A DNA stretch of 54,576 bases from Myxococcota bacterium (GTDB taxonomy: Bacteria > Myxococcota_A > Polyangia > Polyangiales > Polyangiaceae): NCBI GenBank assembly GCA_963169165.1, contig CAUJFL010000054.1, forward strand, positions 1 through 54,576. The letters run 5' to 3'. The first letter of the stretch is position 1, and the number at the start of each line of letters is the position of its first letter. The notes under the pieces are model-generated. The model worked only from the letters and a program-made list of their open reading frames with translations, did no database searches and was not told the origin of the DNA. Shown piece after piece: positions 17,109-25,004 of the stretch. The position numbers were made by a program, and so were the translations under genes.

Positions 17109-17114
17109 CGCGCG

Positions 17115-17291
17115 TCAGCGCCTGCCCTTGAAGCCCATCATCCCCTGCACCACGGCCTCGCTCGCCTCGGCCACCTCGGCGGCCTCGCGCGCGCGGTCGG
17201 CGCAGTCCTCGCAGAGCTTCTTCGCCTTGCCGCCGACCTTCACGGTCACCAGCGCGTCCACGTCGTCGCCGCACTCCTTGCAGGTCGCCAT
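17115..17291 (-). CDS. Small zinc-ribbon protein
   Basis: 58 aa from ATG 17291; an extension to 17438 would overlap the divergent enoyl-CoA hydratase start and is rejected. Two CxxC pairs (CKECGDD and CEDCADR) about 20 residues apart give a zinc ribbon, followed by an Ala/Glu-rich helix and a basic end. Typical of small myxobacterial zinc-finger proteins with unknown partner. Shares a 29-bp divergent start region with the hydratase gene. Confidence 0.78.
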   Translation of the reverse strand: MATCKECGDDVDALVTVKVGGKAKKLCEDCADRAREAAEVAEASEAVVQGMMGFKGRR

Positions 17292-17320
17292 CTCGGGCCG
17301 ATGATATACGCGCCGCCGCG

Positions 17321-18103
17321 ATGACGGAGCCCTTGCACCTCGAGCGCCGCGACGGCGCGGCCATCCTGACGATCGACCGCGAAGACCGTCGCAACGCGCT
17401 GTCCCGCGACACGCTGCTCGCGCTCGGCCGGGCGGCACGTGAGTTGTGTGAAGATTCGTCCGTGCGGCTGATCGTGCTCACCGGCCGAGGCGACAAGGCC
17501 TTCTGCGCGGGCGCCGATCTCAAGGAGCGTCAGGGCTACACCGACGACGACGTGCGCGCGCAGGTGGCGCTGTACCGCACCGAGCTCGGCCCGCTCGACC
17601 GCTCACCGAAGCCTGTCATCGCCGCGATCAACGGCGTCGCGTTCGGCGGCGGGCTCGAGCTCGCGCTGGTGTGCGATCTGCGGGTCGCCGCGGCGCACGC
17701 CGAGCTCGCGCTGCCCGAGACCGGCCTCGGCATCATCCCGGGCGCGGGCGGCACGCAGCGGCTTCCCCGCGTGGTCGGCGAGGCTCGCGCGAAGGAGATG
17801 ATCTTGCTGGGTCGAAGGGTGAAGGCCGACGAGGCGCTGGCGTGGGGCCTCGTCAACCACGTGGTCCCGAGCGGCGCTGATCTGCTGACCGAGACGCTCG
17901 CCTTCGCCGCGCCGATCGTGAACGGCGCGCCGATCGCCCAGGCGGCCGCCCTCGCCGCGATCGACGCCGCGCTCGAGGTGCCGCTCGATCGCGGGCTCGA
18001 GCTCGAGAGGTTGCACTACGACGGGACGCTGCGCAGCGCCGACCGGCGCGAGGCGCTCCGCGCTTTCGCCGAGAAGCGCCGCCCCTCCTTCACCGGCGCG
18101 TGA
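17321..18103 (+). CDS. Enoyl-CoA hydratase/isomerase family protein
   Basis: 260 aa from ATG 17321, the normal length for crotonases. The oxyanion-hole region (KAFCAGADLKE), the glycine helix GGGLELALVCD and the second acid region LALPETGLGIIPGAGGTQRL are all present, so both catalytic glutamates of hydratases are retained. It most resembles AUH/methylglutaconyl-CoA hydratase or short-chain enoyl-CoA hydratases acting in fatty-acid or leucine breakdown. Which substrate is used is not clear. The next gene overlaps it by 4 bp (GTGA). Confidence 0.92.
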   Translation: MTEPLHLERRDGAAILTIDREDRRNALSRDTLLALGRAARELCEDSSVRLIVLTGRGDKAFCAGADLKERQGYTDDDVRAQVALYRTELGPLDRSPKPVIAAINGVAFGGGLELALVCDLRVAAAHAELALPETGLGIIPGAGGTQRLPRVVGEARAKEMILLGRRVKADEALAWGLVNHVVPSGADLLTETLAFAAPIVNGAPIAQAAALAAIDAALEVPLDRGLELERLHYDGTLRSADRREALRAFAEKRRPSFTGA

Positions 18104-18972
18104 CCCCGCGGCGCGGCTACGCGCTGGTCGTGGCCGCCGCCACGTCGTGGGGCCTCTGGAGCCTCGTGCTCCGCCCGGTCGAACGGCGTGGCCCCGTGTC
18201 GCCCGAGGCGCAGGCGCTGATCGTGATGTCGGTCATCGCCGTCACGCTGCTGCCGTTCGCGCTCCGCGACACGGGGAGGCGTCGGCTCTCGCGGCGCGAC
18301 GTGGCGGTGCTCGTCGCGCTCGGGCTCTCCGACGCGGGGAACATCCTCCTCTTCTTCAGGGCCATGCGCGCGACGACGCTGCCGGTCGCGGTCCTGTCGC
18401 ACTGCACCGCGCCGCTCCTGGTCGCCCTCGCTGCACCGCTCTTCACGGGCGAGCGCTGGCGCGCGCGGACGCTCGGGTATGTCGCCGCGGCGCTCGCGGG
18501 CCTCGCGCTGCTGCTGTGGCCGTTCGGCGAGGGCACGGCGCTCACGGGCGCGCTGCTAGGGGGAGCGTCCGCGGTGTTCTACGCGTCGAACGTGCTCATC
18601 CAGAAGCGGGCGACCGCGAGGATGACGGCGATGCAGCTGATGAGCTTTCACGCGTTCGTGAGCGCGGCGGCCCTCGCGCCGTTCGTGCCAGCAGGCGGCC
18701 TCTCGCTCGACGGCGCGCAGTGGGCGGCGATGCTCGGGGGCTCGCTCGTGCTCGGCGCGGCCTCGGGCGTCGCGTTCGTCGCGGCGCTCCGCGGGATCCC
18801 GGCGACGCACGCGGCGATCCTCGCGCTGCTCGAGCCGCTGGTGGCGGTGGGGGTGGGCGTCGTCGTGTGGCGTGAACCCCTCGGCCCCATGGAATGGCGG
18901 GGGCGGCGCTCATGCTCGCCGCCCTCGTCGCCACCATCAGGGGTTGATCAGTCGGCCAGCGCCTGGCGCTGA
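18100..18972 (+). CDS. EamA-type (DMT) transporter with apparent 3' frameshift
   Basis: Starts at GTG 18100 inside the hydratase stop. Ten hydrophobic segments fit an EamA/DMT permease with two five-helix repeats. The sequence is normal up to WREPLGPMEW (18900), then the frame turns into a hydrophilic Ser/Pro stretch to a stop at 18972. One base further along, the other frame reads AGAALMLAALVATIRG and stops at 18947, exactly the last transmembrane segment expected. Adding one G in the G-run at about 18898-18903 would join them. The restored stop would abut the convergent gene without overlap. Substrate unknown. Confidence 0.82.
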   Translation: MTPRRGYALVVAAATSWGLWSLVLRPVERRGPVSPEAQALIVMSVIAVTLLPFALRDTGRRRLSRRDVAVLVALGLSDAGNILLFFRAMRATTLPVAVLSHCTAPLLVALAAPLFTGERWRARTLGYVAAALAGLALLLWPFGEGTALTGALLGGASAVFYASNVLIQKRATARMTAMQLMSFHAFVSAAALAPFVPAGGLSLDGAQWAAMLGGSLVLGAASGVAFVAALRGIPATHAAILALLEPLVAVGVGVVVWREPLGPMEWRGRRSCSPPSSPPSGVDQSASAWR

Positions 18973-19838
18973 TCGGTCGACGTCGCGTCGGCGCAGCACC
19001 GGACCCCCGTCTGCAGCTCGTGAAACACCTCGTCGTGATCGACGGTCGTCGGGCGGCAGCGGTTGCGCAGCGGGCCCCACCAGCCGCCCTTCAGGCCGCT
19101 CATCATCTTGCGGTTGCCGTTGAGCTGCGAGTAGTGCGGCTTGTCGAGCACGACCCACTCGTCGATGTTGCCCACCATGTTGTGGACGCCGAACGGCGAC
19201 AGGCACATGGGGTTCTCGTCCTTCGACACGCGCTGATCGCGCAGGCCCTTGCCCTCGACGAGCTTGTCCTTGTCGAAGTTGCACAGCGACGGGTCGCGCG
19301 TGAAGCCGTAGGGATACGGGCGCATCTCCTCGCCCTCGCACGCGAACGTCCACTCTTTCTCCTGACAGAGGCGCTTGCCCTGCGACTCGCAGGTCTTCTT
19401 CGCGTCGGTCCACGACTGATCGCCCTTCGGCAGCGACTCGTTGGCGGCCGAGTACTCCTCCTTGTCCATGCAGAAGCGCATGTGGACGCGCTCGCCAACG
19501 CAGGTCGAAGTGTCCTTGTAGCGAGCGCAGCGCGCGTACTGATTGACCGCGGGGTCCTCGATCCAGTCGGCGCACTCCTGCTTCACCGCCGTGCAGAACA
19601 TGCCCTCGACGGTCACCATGTCGGCGGGACACGCGCTCACGCTCGCCTTCGGCGCGACAGGCACGGCCGGCGCCTCGACCGGCCCGACCTCGGGCGCCTC
19701 CGCCGCGGGCGCCGCGCCGGCGAGCACCGGGTTCGTGGCTCCGCCGTGCTTCGTCTCACCGATCGCCAGGTACGAGACCCCGACGAAGGAGAGTGCGAGG
19801 ACGGCCAGGGTGCGCTTGCGGAAGGGGTGGCGGGACAT
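18948..19838 (-). CDS. SUMF1/FGE-like exported protein
   Basis: 296 aa from ATG 19838 (GGAG ribosome site). One N-terminal hydrophobic segment (LAVLALSFVGVSYLAIG) acts as signal or anchor and is followed by a Pro/Ala linker (to about 75). The SUMF1-like domain starts at ACPADMVTVEGMFCTAV and contains GKRLCQEKEWTFACEGEEMRPYPYGF, HNMVGNIDEWVVLD, a GGWWGPLRNRCRP segment and GVRCC near the end. The active-site cysteine pair of catalytic FGE is not seen. Probably a periplasmic binding or structural protein. Convergent with the EamA gene. Confidence 0.85.
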   Translation of the reverse strand: MSRHPFRKRTLAVLALSFVGVSYLAIGETKHGGATNPVLAGAAPAAEAPEVGPVEAPAVPVAPKASVSACPADMVTVEGMFCTAVKQECADWIEDPAVNQYARCARYKDTSTCVGERVHMRFCMDKEEYSAANESLPKGDQSWTDAKKTCESQGKRLCQEKEWTFACEGEEMRPYPYGFTRDPSLCNFDKDKLVEGKGLRDQRVSKDENPMCLSPFGVHNMVGNIDEWVVLDKPHYSQLNGNRKMMSGLKGGWWGPLRNRCRPTTVDHDEVFHELQTGVRCCADATSTDQRQALAD

Positions 19839-20071
19839 GTGAGCTCCGATGTAGGACTGTGTAGGCAAAGGGTATCGTTCGAGCCTGTGGTGCGCCGAAT
19901 TCGTGACGCCGATTGTCTCGAGGCAGCCCGAAGCAAGGCCCGTGCGAGGGCCGCGCCGCCCACGCGTGCCTCACCGCGGCGCCGCCGGACCCCGACAGCG
20001 CGGTCGCGGGTGGGCGACCGCGCAACGTGTGACGCCGGGTTACGGCGCCGCCGTGATATGTGCGGCGCGCG

Positions 20072-20575
20072 ATGGCCCACGAGCACAGGCCCCCTCCGCC
20101 CCGCGAGCCCGCTCCCCTCGTCTTCGACGCGTCGGCGCTCACGGTGCTCGATCTCCGCGTCGATCCCCTCTCGCTCGAGGAGGTCGTACGTGCGGTGGAG
20201 CACCCGGGAGCGGGCGGCGTCGCGACGTTCCTCGGGATCGTGCGCGACCTCAACGAGGGGCGCGCGGTGACGCGGCTCGATTACGAGGCATACGCGCCGA
20301 TGGCCGTGCGAGAGCTCCGTCGCATCGCGAGCGGCATCGCCGCCGAGCTGCCGGGGACTCGACTCGCGGCCCTGCACCGCGTCGGTGAGCTGTCGGTCGG
20401 GGACGCGGCGATCGTCTGCGCGGTGAGCGCCCCGCACCGCGCCGAGGCGTTCGAGGGTTGCCGCGCGCTCATCGATCGCATCAAGGCCGACGTCCCGATC
20501 TGGAAGCGCGAGCACGGCCCCGACGGCGCCTACTGGGTCGGCTGGCGCGACGCCCGCTGCACCGGCGCGCACTGA
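20072..20575 (+). CDS. moaE: Molybdopterin synthase catalytic subunit MoaE
   Basis: 167 aa from ATG 20072. The core carries GGVATFLGIVRDLNEGRAVTRLDYEAY, HRVGELSVGDAAIVCAVSAPHRAEAFEGC and IKADVPIWKREHGPDGAYWVG, the last containing the conserved lysines of the active site. MoaE transfers sulfur from MoaD thiocarboxylate to precursor Z to make molybdopterin. About 35 extra N-terminal residues (Pro-rich) precede the domain. No moaD or other cofactor genes are adjacent in the window. Confidence 0.95.
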   Translation: MAHEHRPPPPREPAPLVFDASALTVLDLRVDPLSLEEVVRAVEHPGAGGVATFLGIVRDLNEGRAVTRLDYEAYAPMAVRELRRIASGIAAELPGTRLAALHRVGELSVGDAAIVCAVSAPHRAEAFEGCRALIDRIKADVPIWKREHGPDGAYWVGWRDARCTGAH

Positions 20576-20606
20576 GGCGACCGCGGCTCGGCCGCCATCG
20601 CAACGC

Positions 20607-21857
20607 TCAGCGGGTCGCCGCGCGTTCGGCGGCCGCGTGCCCGCTCGCCGCGAGGGCCTCCACGTCGAGCGGCACGCCCGCGACCTCTCCGGCGACGAGC
20701 ACGTCCCCGTCCGCGCCGCGCACGCTGAAGCTGCCGTCGAAACGGACCTCACACCCGGCCTGCTGCAAGAGCTCGAACCGCGGCTCGCGGGGAGAGGCGT
20801 GGACGACCGCGTCCGCGCGCAGCTTGCGCCTTCGTGTGAGCGAGACACCACCGACGCGCGATGAGCCGAGCACGGCCTCGACCTCGGTCAGGGGGACGGG
20901 GATCACCTGAACCTTGCCATCGAGGGCGGCCGAGAGCGCGACGGTGAACGCGTCCTCGCCGGCGATCAGGACGCGCTCTCCGGGCGCCACGCCGGACGCG
21001 ACGAGCAGCGCCGCGGCGCGCGACGAGAACACGCCTGGGAGATCGTTGTTCGGCACGAGCCACGCGCCGTCGTGCGCCCCTGACGCGACGATCGTCACGC
21101 GCGGTCGGGCGACGAGCGCCCCCGCGGGCGTCGCGAGCAACACCTCGCGCCTGCCCTGCGGGCGCGACGGCGCGGGGCCGTAGACCCCGGCCGCGATCGT
21201 CGACGGCAGGACCCGCTCGCGCGACACCGGGTGCGCGGAGTGGAAGGCTCGCGCGACCTCGGCACCGAGCGCGCGCAGCGCACCGCCTGGCGAGGGCGCG
21301 TCGTCGACGACGAGCGCGTCCACCCCGAGCGACGCGAGCCGCGAGGCCGCCGCGAGGCCAGCCGCGCCGCCGCCGATCACGAGCACGTCGACGTCGCGAC
21401 GGTCTGACGGCGGCGGGTGCGCGACCGCGTCGGGGAGCGTCCCCAGCCCCGCCACGCGCCGAGCGATGCTCTGCATCACGGTCGAGAGCCCGGGCACCCC
21501 GGCCAGCAGGTGGTGGTGATCGATCCCGTCGGGGAAGAACCAGTCGGTCACGCGCAGCAGATCGGTCGTGCGGCTGCCGACGACGTTCTGCGTCTCGACG
21601 CGCATCCCCTCCTCGGCCACCGTCAGGCACGCCATCACGTTGGGCACGCCGTCGACCCGCACGAGGCAGCCGTCGCAGCCCCCGACCATGCACGCGGGTC
21701 CGCGCGGGCGGTGGAGCTTGGGGCTGCGCGCGACGATCAGGCGATCGGCGCCGACGAGCGCGGAGGCGACGGTCTCGCCGGCCTCGGCCACGATGGGCGC
21801 GCCATCGAGCGTGAGCGTGATCGGCCGAGCGAGGGGGACCAGCCGACGAGCAGGCAC
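20607..21857 (-). CDS. Fused 2Fe-2S / FAD oxidoreductase, sarcosine oxidase alpha-like
   Basis: 416 aa from GTG 21857. The N-terminal ~100 residues are a small ferredoxin-like domain with CMVGGCDGCLVRVDG and a later Cys (MACLTV), as in the N-terminus of sarcosine oxidase alpha and HcnA. The rest is an FAD-dependent pyridine-nucleotide-disulfide-type domain (DVLVIGGGAAGLAAASRLASLG, then VTIVASGAHDG and PNNDLPGVFSSRAAALL). The usual C-terminal BFD-like 2Fe-2S and aminomethyltransferase domains are absent. It resembles an HcnA-HcnB fusion and probably oxidises an amino acid or opine; a partner subunit is not in the window. Confidence 0.82.
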   Translation of the reverse strand: MPARRLVPLARPITLTLDGAPIVAEAGETVASALVGADRLIVARSPKLHRPRGPACMVGGCDGCLVRVDGVPNVMACLTVAEEGMRVETQNVVGSRTTDLLRVTDWFFPDGIDHHHLLAGVPGLSTVMQSIARRVAGLGTLPDAVAHPPPSDRRDVDVLVIGGGAAGLAAASRLASLGVDALVVDDAPSPGGALRALGAEVARAFHSAHPVSRERVLPSTIAAGVYGPAPSRPQGRREVLLATPAGALVARPRVTIVASGAHDGAWLVPNNDLPGVFSSRAAALLVASGVAPGERVLIAGEDAFTVALSAALDGKVQVIPVPLTEVEAVLGSSRVGGVSLTRRRKLRADAVVHASPREPRFELLQQAGCEVRFDGSFSVRGADGDVLVAGEVAGVPLDVEALAASGHAAAERAATR

Positions 21858-21878
21858 GGCGGCGAAGCTAGCGTGGAG

Positions 21879-22457
21879 TCACTTGCGGAGCGACGCCAAC
21901 AGCACCTTCGGAGGCAGCGCCTCGGTCGACGGGCTCAGCGTCGCGTCTCCGAGGCGGCGGATGCGAAGCCCGTGGAGCACGCGGTGAACGCGCGCGGTGA
22001 CGGCGGCGGCGAGCTCGGCGTCGCGCGACAGCGCGGTCGTGACCTCGATCTCGACGACCTTCTTCGTGAGGGCGACGTACACCCGCGCGCGCACCTCGCC
22101 GCGCTTCGCGTGCACGACGCTCCACTGCTCGAGGCTCGGCCTGCCATCGGCCAGTCCCGCGACCGCGCGGAGCACCTTGGCGTGGTCCTCTTCCGCGCGA
22201 GCCTTCGCGAGCCTGTCGAGCTGCTTCGCGGTGAGATCGAGCTTGCCGCGGTGCTCGCGGATGACGATCGCGAGCGGGCTCTGCTCGTGCGTCGTCTTGC
22301 CCTCGGCGACGGTGATCCACGGCCCGTCGCCGTCGTCGTCGACGCCGTGCAGCTGGGTCGTGAAGCCGATGTCGCTGACGCTGAACGCCGGCTCCCGCGC
22401 GTGCGCAGGCGGGGCGAGCAGCAGAAGCACCCCGAACAGACCGAGCCTCTTGAGCAT
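21879..22457 (-). CDS. Periplasmic protein of unknown function
   Basis: 192 aa from ATG 22457. A clear signal peptide (MLKRLGLFGVLLLLAPPAHA) ends at an AHA cleavage site. The mature part is mixed (FSVSDIGFTTQLHGVDDDGDGPWITVAEG..., later ARVYVALTKKVVEIEVTTAL). No family recognised. It lies directly downstream of the PrsW-like gene, whose unshifted frame would run through almost this whole gene. The good signal peptide argues that this frame is the real one here. Confidence 0.7.
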   Translation of the reverse strand: MLKRLGLFGVLLLLAPPAHAREPAFSVSDIGFTTQLHGVDDDGDGPWITVAEGKTTHEQSPLAIVIREHRGKLDLTAKQLDRLAKARAEEDHAKVLRAVAGLADGRPSLEQWSVVHAKRGEVRARVYVALTKKVVEIEVTTALSRDAELAAAVTARVHRVLHGLRIRRLGDATLSPSTEALPPKVLLASLRK

Positions 22458-22512
22458 CGCTGGCACTTCGCGCGTCGACGCCGCGCGGGCCAACTTCTCC
22501 GCCGCGCGGGCC

Positions 22513-23696
22513 CTAACCGACGCTGACCGGGGTAGTTCTGATACGGCTGCTGGTAGCCCTGCTGCTGCGTTTGCGCGGGGACGCCCTGGATCTCGGCGCG
22601 GAGCTTGTGGAGCTCCTGGCGCATCGGGACGATGAAGTCGACGCTGATCGTGCGCTTCTGACCCTGCATCGCGCGCGCGGCGTGCCATTTCGACAGGCCG
22701 AGGCGTGACGCGGCGTCGATGAAGCGCCGACCCTTCATCCCGCCGCGCCCGAACAGCGCCTTGATCCGTCCGATCGGCGAGCAGACGAGATCGAGCTCCT
22801 CGCGCGTCAGGTTTCCGAGCAGCACCTCGTCCTCGAGGTGCTTTCGGATGATCTTGCCCTCGCGCCGCACGAGGAAGATGAGCACGATCCCGAACGCGAA
22901 CACGAAGACGAACCAGAGCGGCAACAGCAAGAAGAACAGCGGAAAATCCAGCCAATCCGACAGCACGGCCGAGCCGTTCCACGTCGCGTGCAGCCCGGCG
23001 GCGAGAAAGTAGCCGCCGACCGGCGCGAGGAGCTTCAGCCAGGTCTTGTTGGTCTCGCGCGCGATGCCGATGCCGATGCCGGTCATCGACGTGTAGAGCG
23101 GGTGCCCCCACGGCGCGAGCACGCCGCGGATGAGGAACGTGCCGATCAGCGCCGAGTCGCCGCCCTTCAGCGCGCTGCGCGCGTAGTAGATGACGTTCTC
23201 GGTGGCGGCGAACCCGAGCGCGGCGAACGTCGCGTAGATGACGCCGTCGACGACGCCGTCGAACTCTCGCCGCAGGAACCAGAACATCCCGAGCACCGCC
23301 AGCCCCTTGAAGAACTCCTCGACCAGCGGGGCGCTGATCACCGCGCCGACGAAATCGGCGCCCTCCTTGCCCGCGATCAGGCCGCCTATCGCGCCGTTGA
23401 ACGTGTTGATGATCGCCGCGAAGCCGCACGCGGGGATCGCCCCCCACAGGAACGCGAGCATCAGCGTGTACCAGGGCTCGGGATCGTAGCGGTCGATGAC
23501 GACCGGCACCCACAGGTAGACGAAGCAGGCAGGGAACGCGAGCGCGGCGCTCACGAACAAGGCGAAGTAGTAGTCGAGCGGATCGATGCGGCCACCGGGC
23601 GGGAGCCCGAACATGACGAGCAGGATCACACCCCCCACGAGCATGCCGACCGTCCAGAGCCCGATGCCGATCCACTTCAGCAAGGATGGGTTCACG
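22513..23696 (-). CDS. PrsW-family intramembrane protease, disturbed 3' end
   Basis: Starts at GTG 23696 (VNPSLLKWIGIGLW). Multiple membrane segments carry the PrsW motifs: EEFFKG (EExxK), ATENVIYY, GHPLYT and HATWN, which supply the metal-binding residues. PrsW proteases cut anti-sigma factors or other membrane proteins. After the membrane part comes a soluble tail ending in a Gln/Tyr-rich stretch (QQQGYQQPYQNYP). There the sequenced frame stays open to 21935, overlapping the next gene. A one-base change in the CCCC run at 22529-22532 would end the protein at a TAG at 22513, the end used here. Confidence 0.75.
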
Positions 23697-23785
23697 CACG
23701 CAGTAGAGCAGAGCGCCTCACGGCGGGAAACAACCTCGACACGGGGTTTGCGCGGCGGCGCGAACCCGACTAGGGTGCCCCGCAC

Positions 23786-23859
<74 letters not shown>

Positions 23860-23894
23860 CGACGACGATGGTGGCGTTTTCTTGACGCGGGGCC

Positions 23895-23911
23895 CGTGGG
23901 CGCGCCCCACG
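23895..23911 (+). terminator. Hairpin downstream of tRNA-Arg
   Basis: CGTGGG-cgcgc-CCCACG forms a 6-bp stem 36 nt after the tRNA. No clear T tract follows, so terminator function is uncertain. Confidence 0.3.
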
Positions 23912-23925
23912 CCACGACGTCACGC

Positions 23926-24069
23926 AGCGTAGGGTTCAGGGGCTCTTCGCCGCGCAGGGCGGCTTCCTCGCGCCCATCGGCCGCTCTGGGTGAAGGCTTG
24001 CTCGACGGGGCTGCGCCAGGGCCGCGCGCGCCTTCCAAGCGACTCTGGAGTTACGCCTCGGATCTCACC
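23926..24069 (+). repeat. Dispersed 144-nt repeat, copy A
   Basis: This stretch matches the reverse strand of 33508-33651 over its whole length. Both include the shared run CTCGACGGGGCTG and an identical 17-nt block CCAGGGCCGCGCGCGCC, and both end in TCGGAT(C/T)TCACC. The two copies differ by many substitutions and by two 3-nt length changes that cancel, so both are 144 nt. It fills most of the 240-bp gap between the tRNA and the convergent HmuY gene. No ribosome site or convincing start codon opens it. Confidence 0.75.
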
Positions 24070-24099
24070 CTGTGCGCCCCGCGCGCCCGAAGCCCACGC

Positions 24100-24987
24100 T
24101 CAGAGCGCGCCGACGCGCAGCAGATACCGCCCCCCCGCGGCGCCGACGGAGCCGTCCGGGTTCGCGTAGTAGCCGAGGACTTGCACCTTGTACGTGGCCC
24201 CGTTCCCTCCCTTGACGACCCACACACCAGGCTTCGGCGTCACCGAGTTGGTCGCCTGGTCGTAGTCGTACCAGCCATCGAACGACGTGCGCACGGCGCC
24301 GGTCGCGTCGAGGTTCGGCACGCAATCGACGCTGAGAAACTCCTCGCTCGCGAGCGTTCCGGCGTCGGCGCTCGTCACCGCGTCGAACGCCTTGCCCGCG
24401 ACGAACCTCGAGGCGCCCTGCCCCGGTCCGCCCTGGCCGCCGTTGGTGAACAGGATGGGGCGCTTCAGCGCGAGGTCCCAGGCCGTCGATGAGCTGGACG
24501 TGAGATCGGTCACCTCGACGCGCGCGCCCGTCGAGAGCGAGAGGTAGACGCGCGGGTGGCTCGCGGCCTCCGCGGCGCCCCCGGCGCTGGCGTCGACGAA
24601 GAGCGTCTTGGACGTCGCGTCGCTCGACACCGTGACGACGTCGCCGGTCGACGTCGCGTCGATGGGCTTCAGCAGCGCGTCCGCCTCGGCCGCGCAAGCC
24701 TTGCCTCCCGCGCCCGCGCCCGCGACGCTCCCCCCGGCGCCCGCCTGGCCTGCCTCGTTCGCCTGACCCGCGTGGCCTCCCGCCGTCGCGCCGCCGCCAG
24801 CGCCTGCACCTCCGCTCCCGCCGCTGACGCCGCCGCCACCGCCCGCTCCCACGGAGGCCGACGGGGGCGGCTCATCCTCGGACGAGCCGCAGGCGGTGAC
24901 GGAGATGGACAGAGCCACGAGGAGCGCCGACGAGGCGACGACGAGGGGGAGGCGAGGAGGGATGACAGTGATCATTTCATGTTTCAT
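24100..24987 (-). CDS. HmuY-family lipoprotein, single domain
   Basis: 295 aa from ATG 24987 (a second ATG at 24975 is possible). Signal peptide with lipobox VTAC, then a Gly/Ala-rich stalk to about residue 95. The HmuY domain follows: WDLALKRPILFTNGGQGGPGQG, WYDYDQATNSVTPKPGVWVV and YKVQVLGYY...GRYLLRV. Known HmuY proteins bind heme at the cell surface and pass it to a TonB-dependent receptor. It is the last gene of the receptor operon, 17 bp after the two-domain HmuY, and so should respond to the Fur box at 28156. Confidence 0.85.
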   Translation of the reverse strand: MKHEMITVIPPRLPLVVASSALLVALSISVTACGSSEDEPPPSASVGAGGGGGVSGGSGGAGAGGGATAGGHAGQANEAGQAGAGGSVAGAGAGGKACAAEADALLKPIDATSTGDVVTVSSDATSKTLFVDASAGGAAEAASHPRVYLSLSTGARVEVTDLTSSSSTAWDLALKRPILFTNGGQGGPGQGASRFVAGKAFDAVTSADAGTLASEEFLSVDCVPNLDATGAVRTSFDGWYDYDQATNSVTPKPGVWVVKGGNGATYKVQVLGYYANPDGSVGAAGGRYLLRVGAL

Positions 24988-25004
24988 TGTGGGACTGGGC
25001 TCTC

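Noticed and set aside
19839..20071. Gene or RNA in the 233-bp gap before moaE
   Set aside because: No convincing start, ribosome site or structure seen; probably promoter DNA for the two divergent genes.
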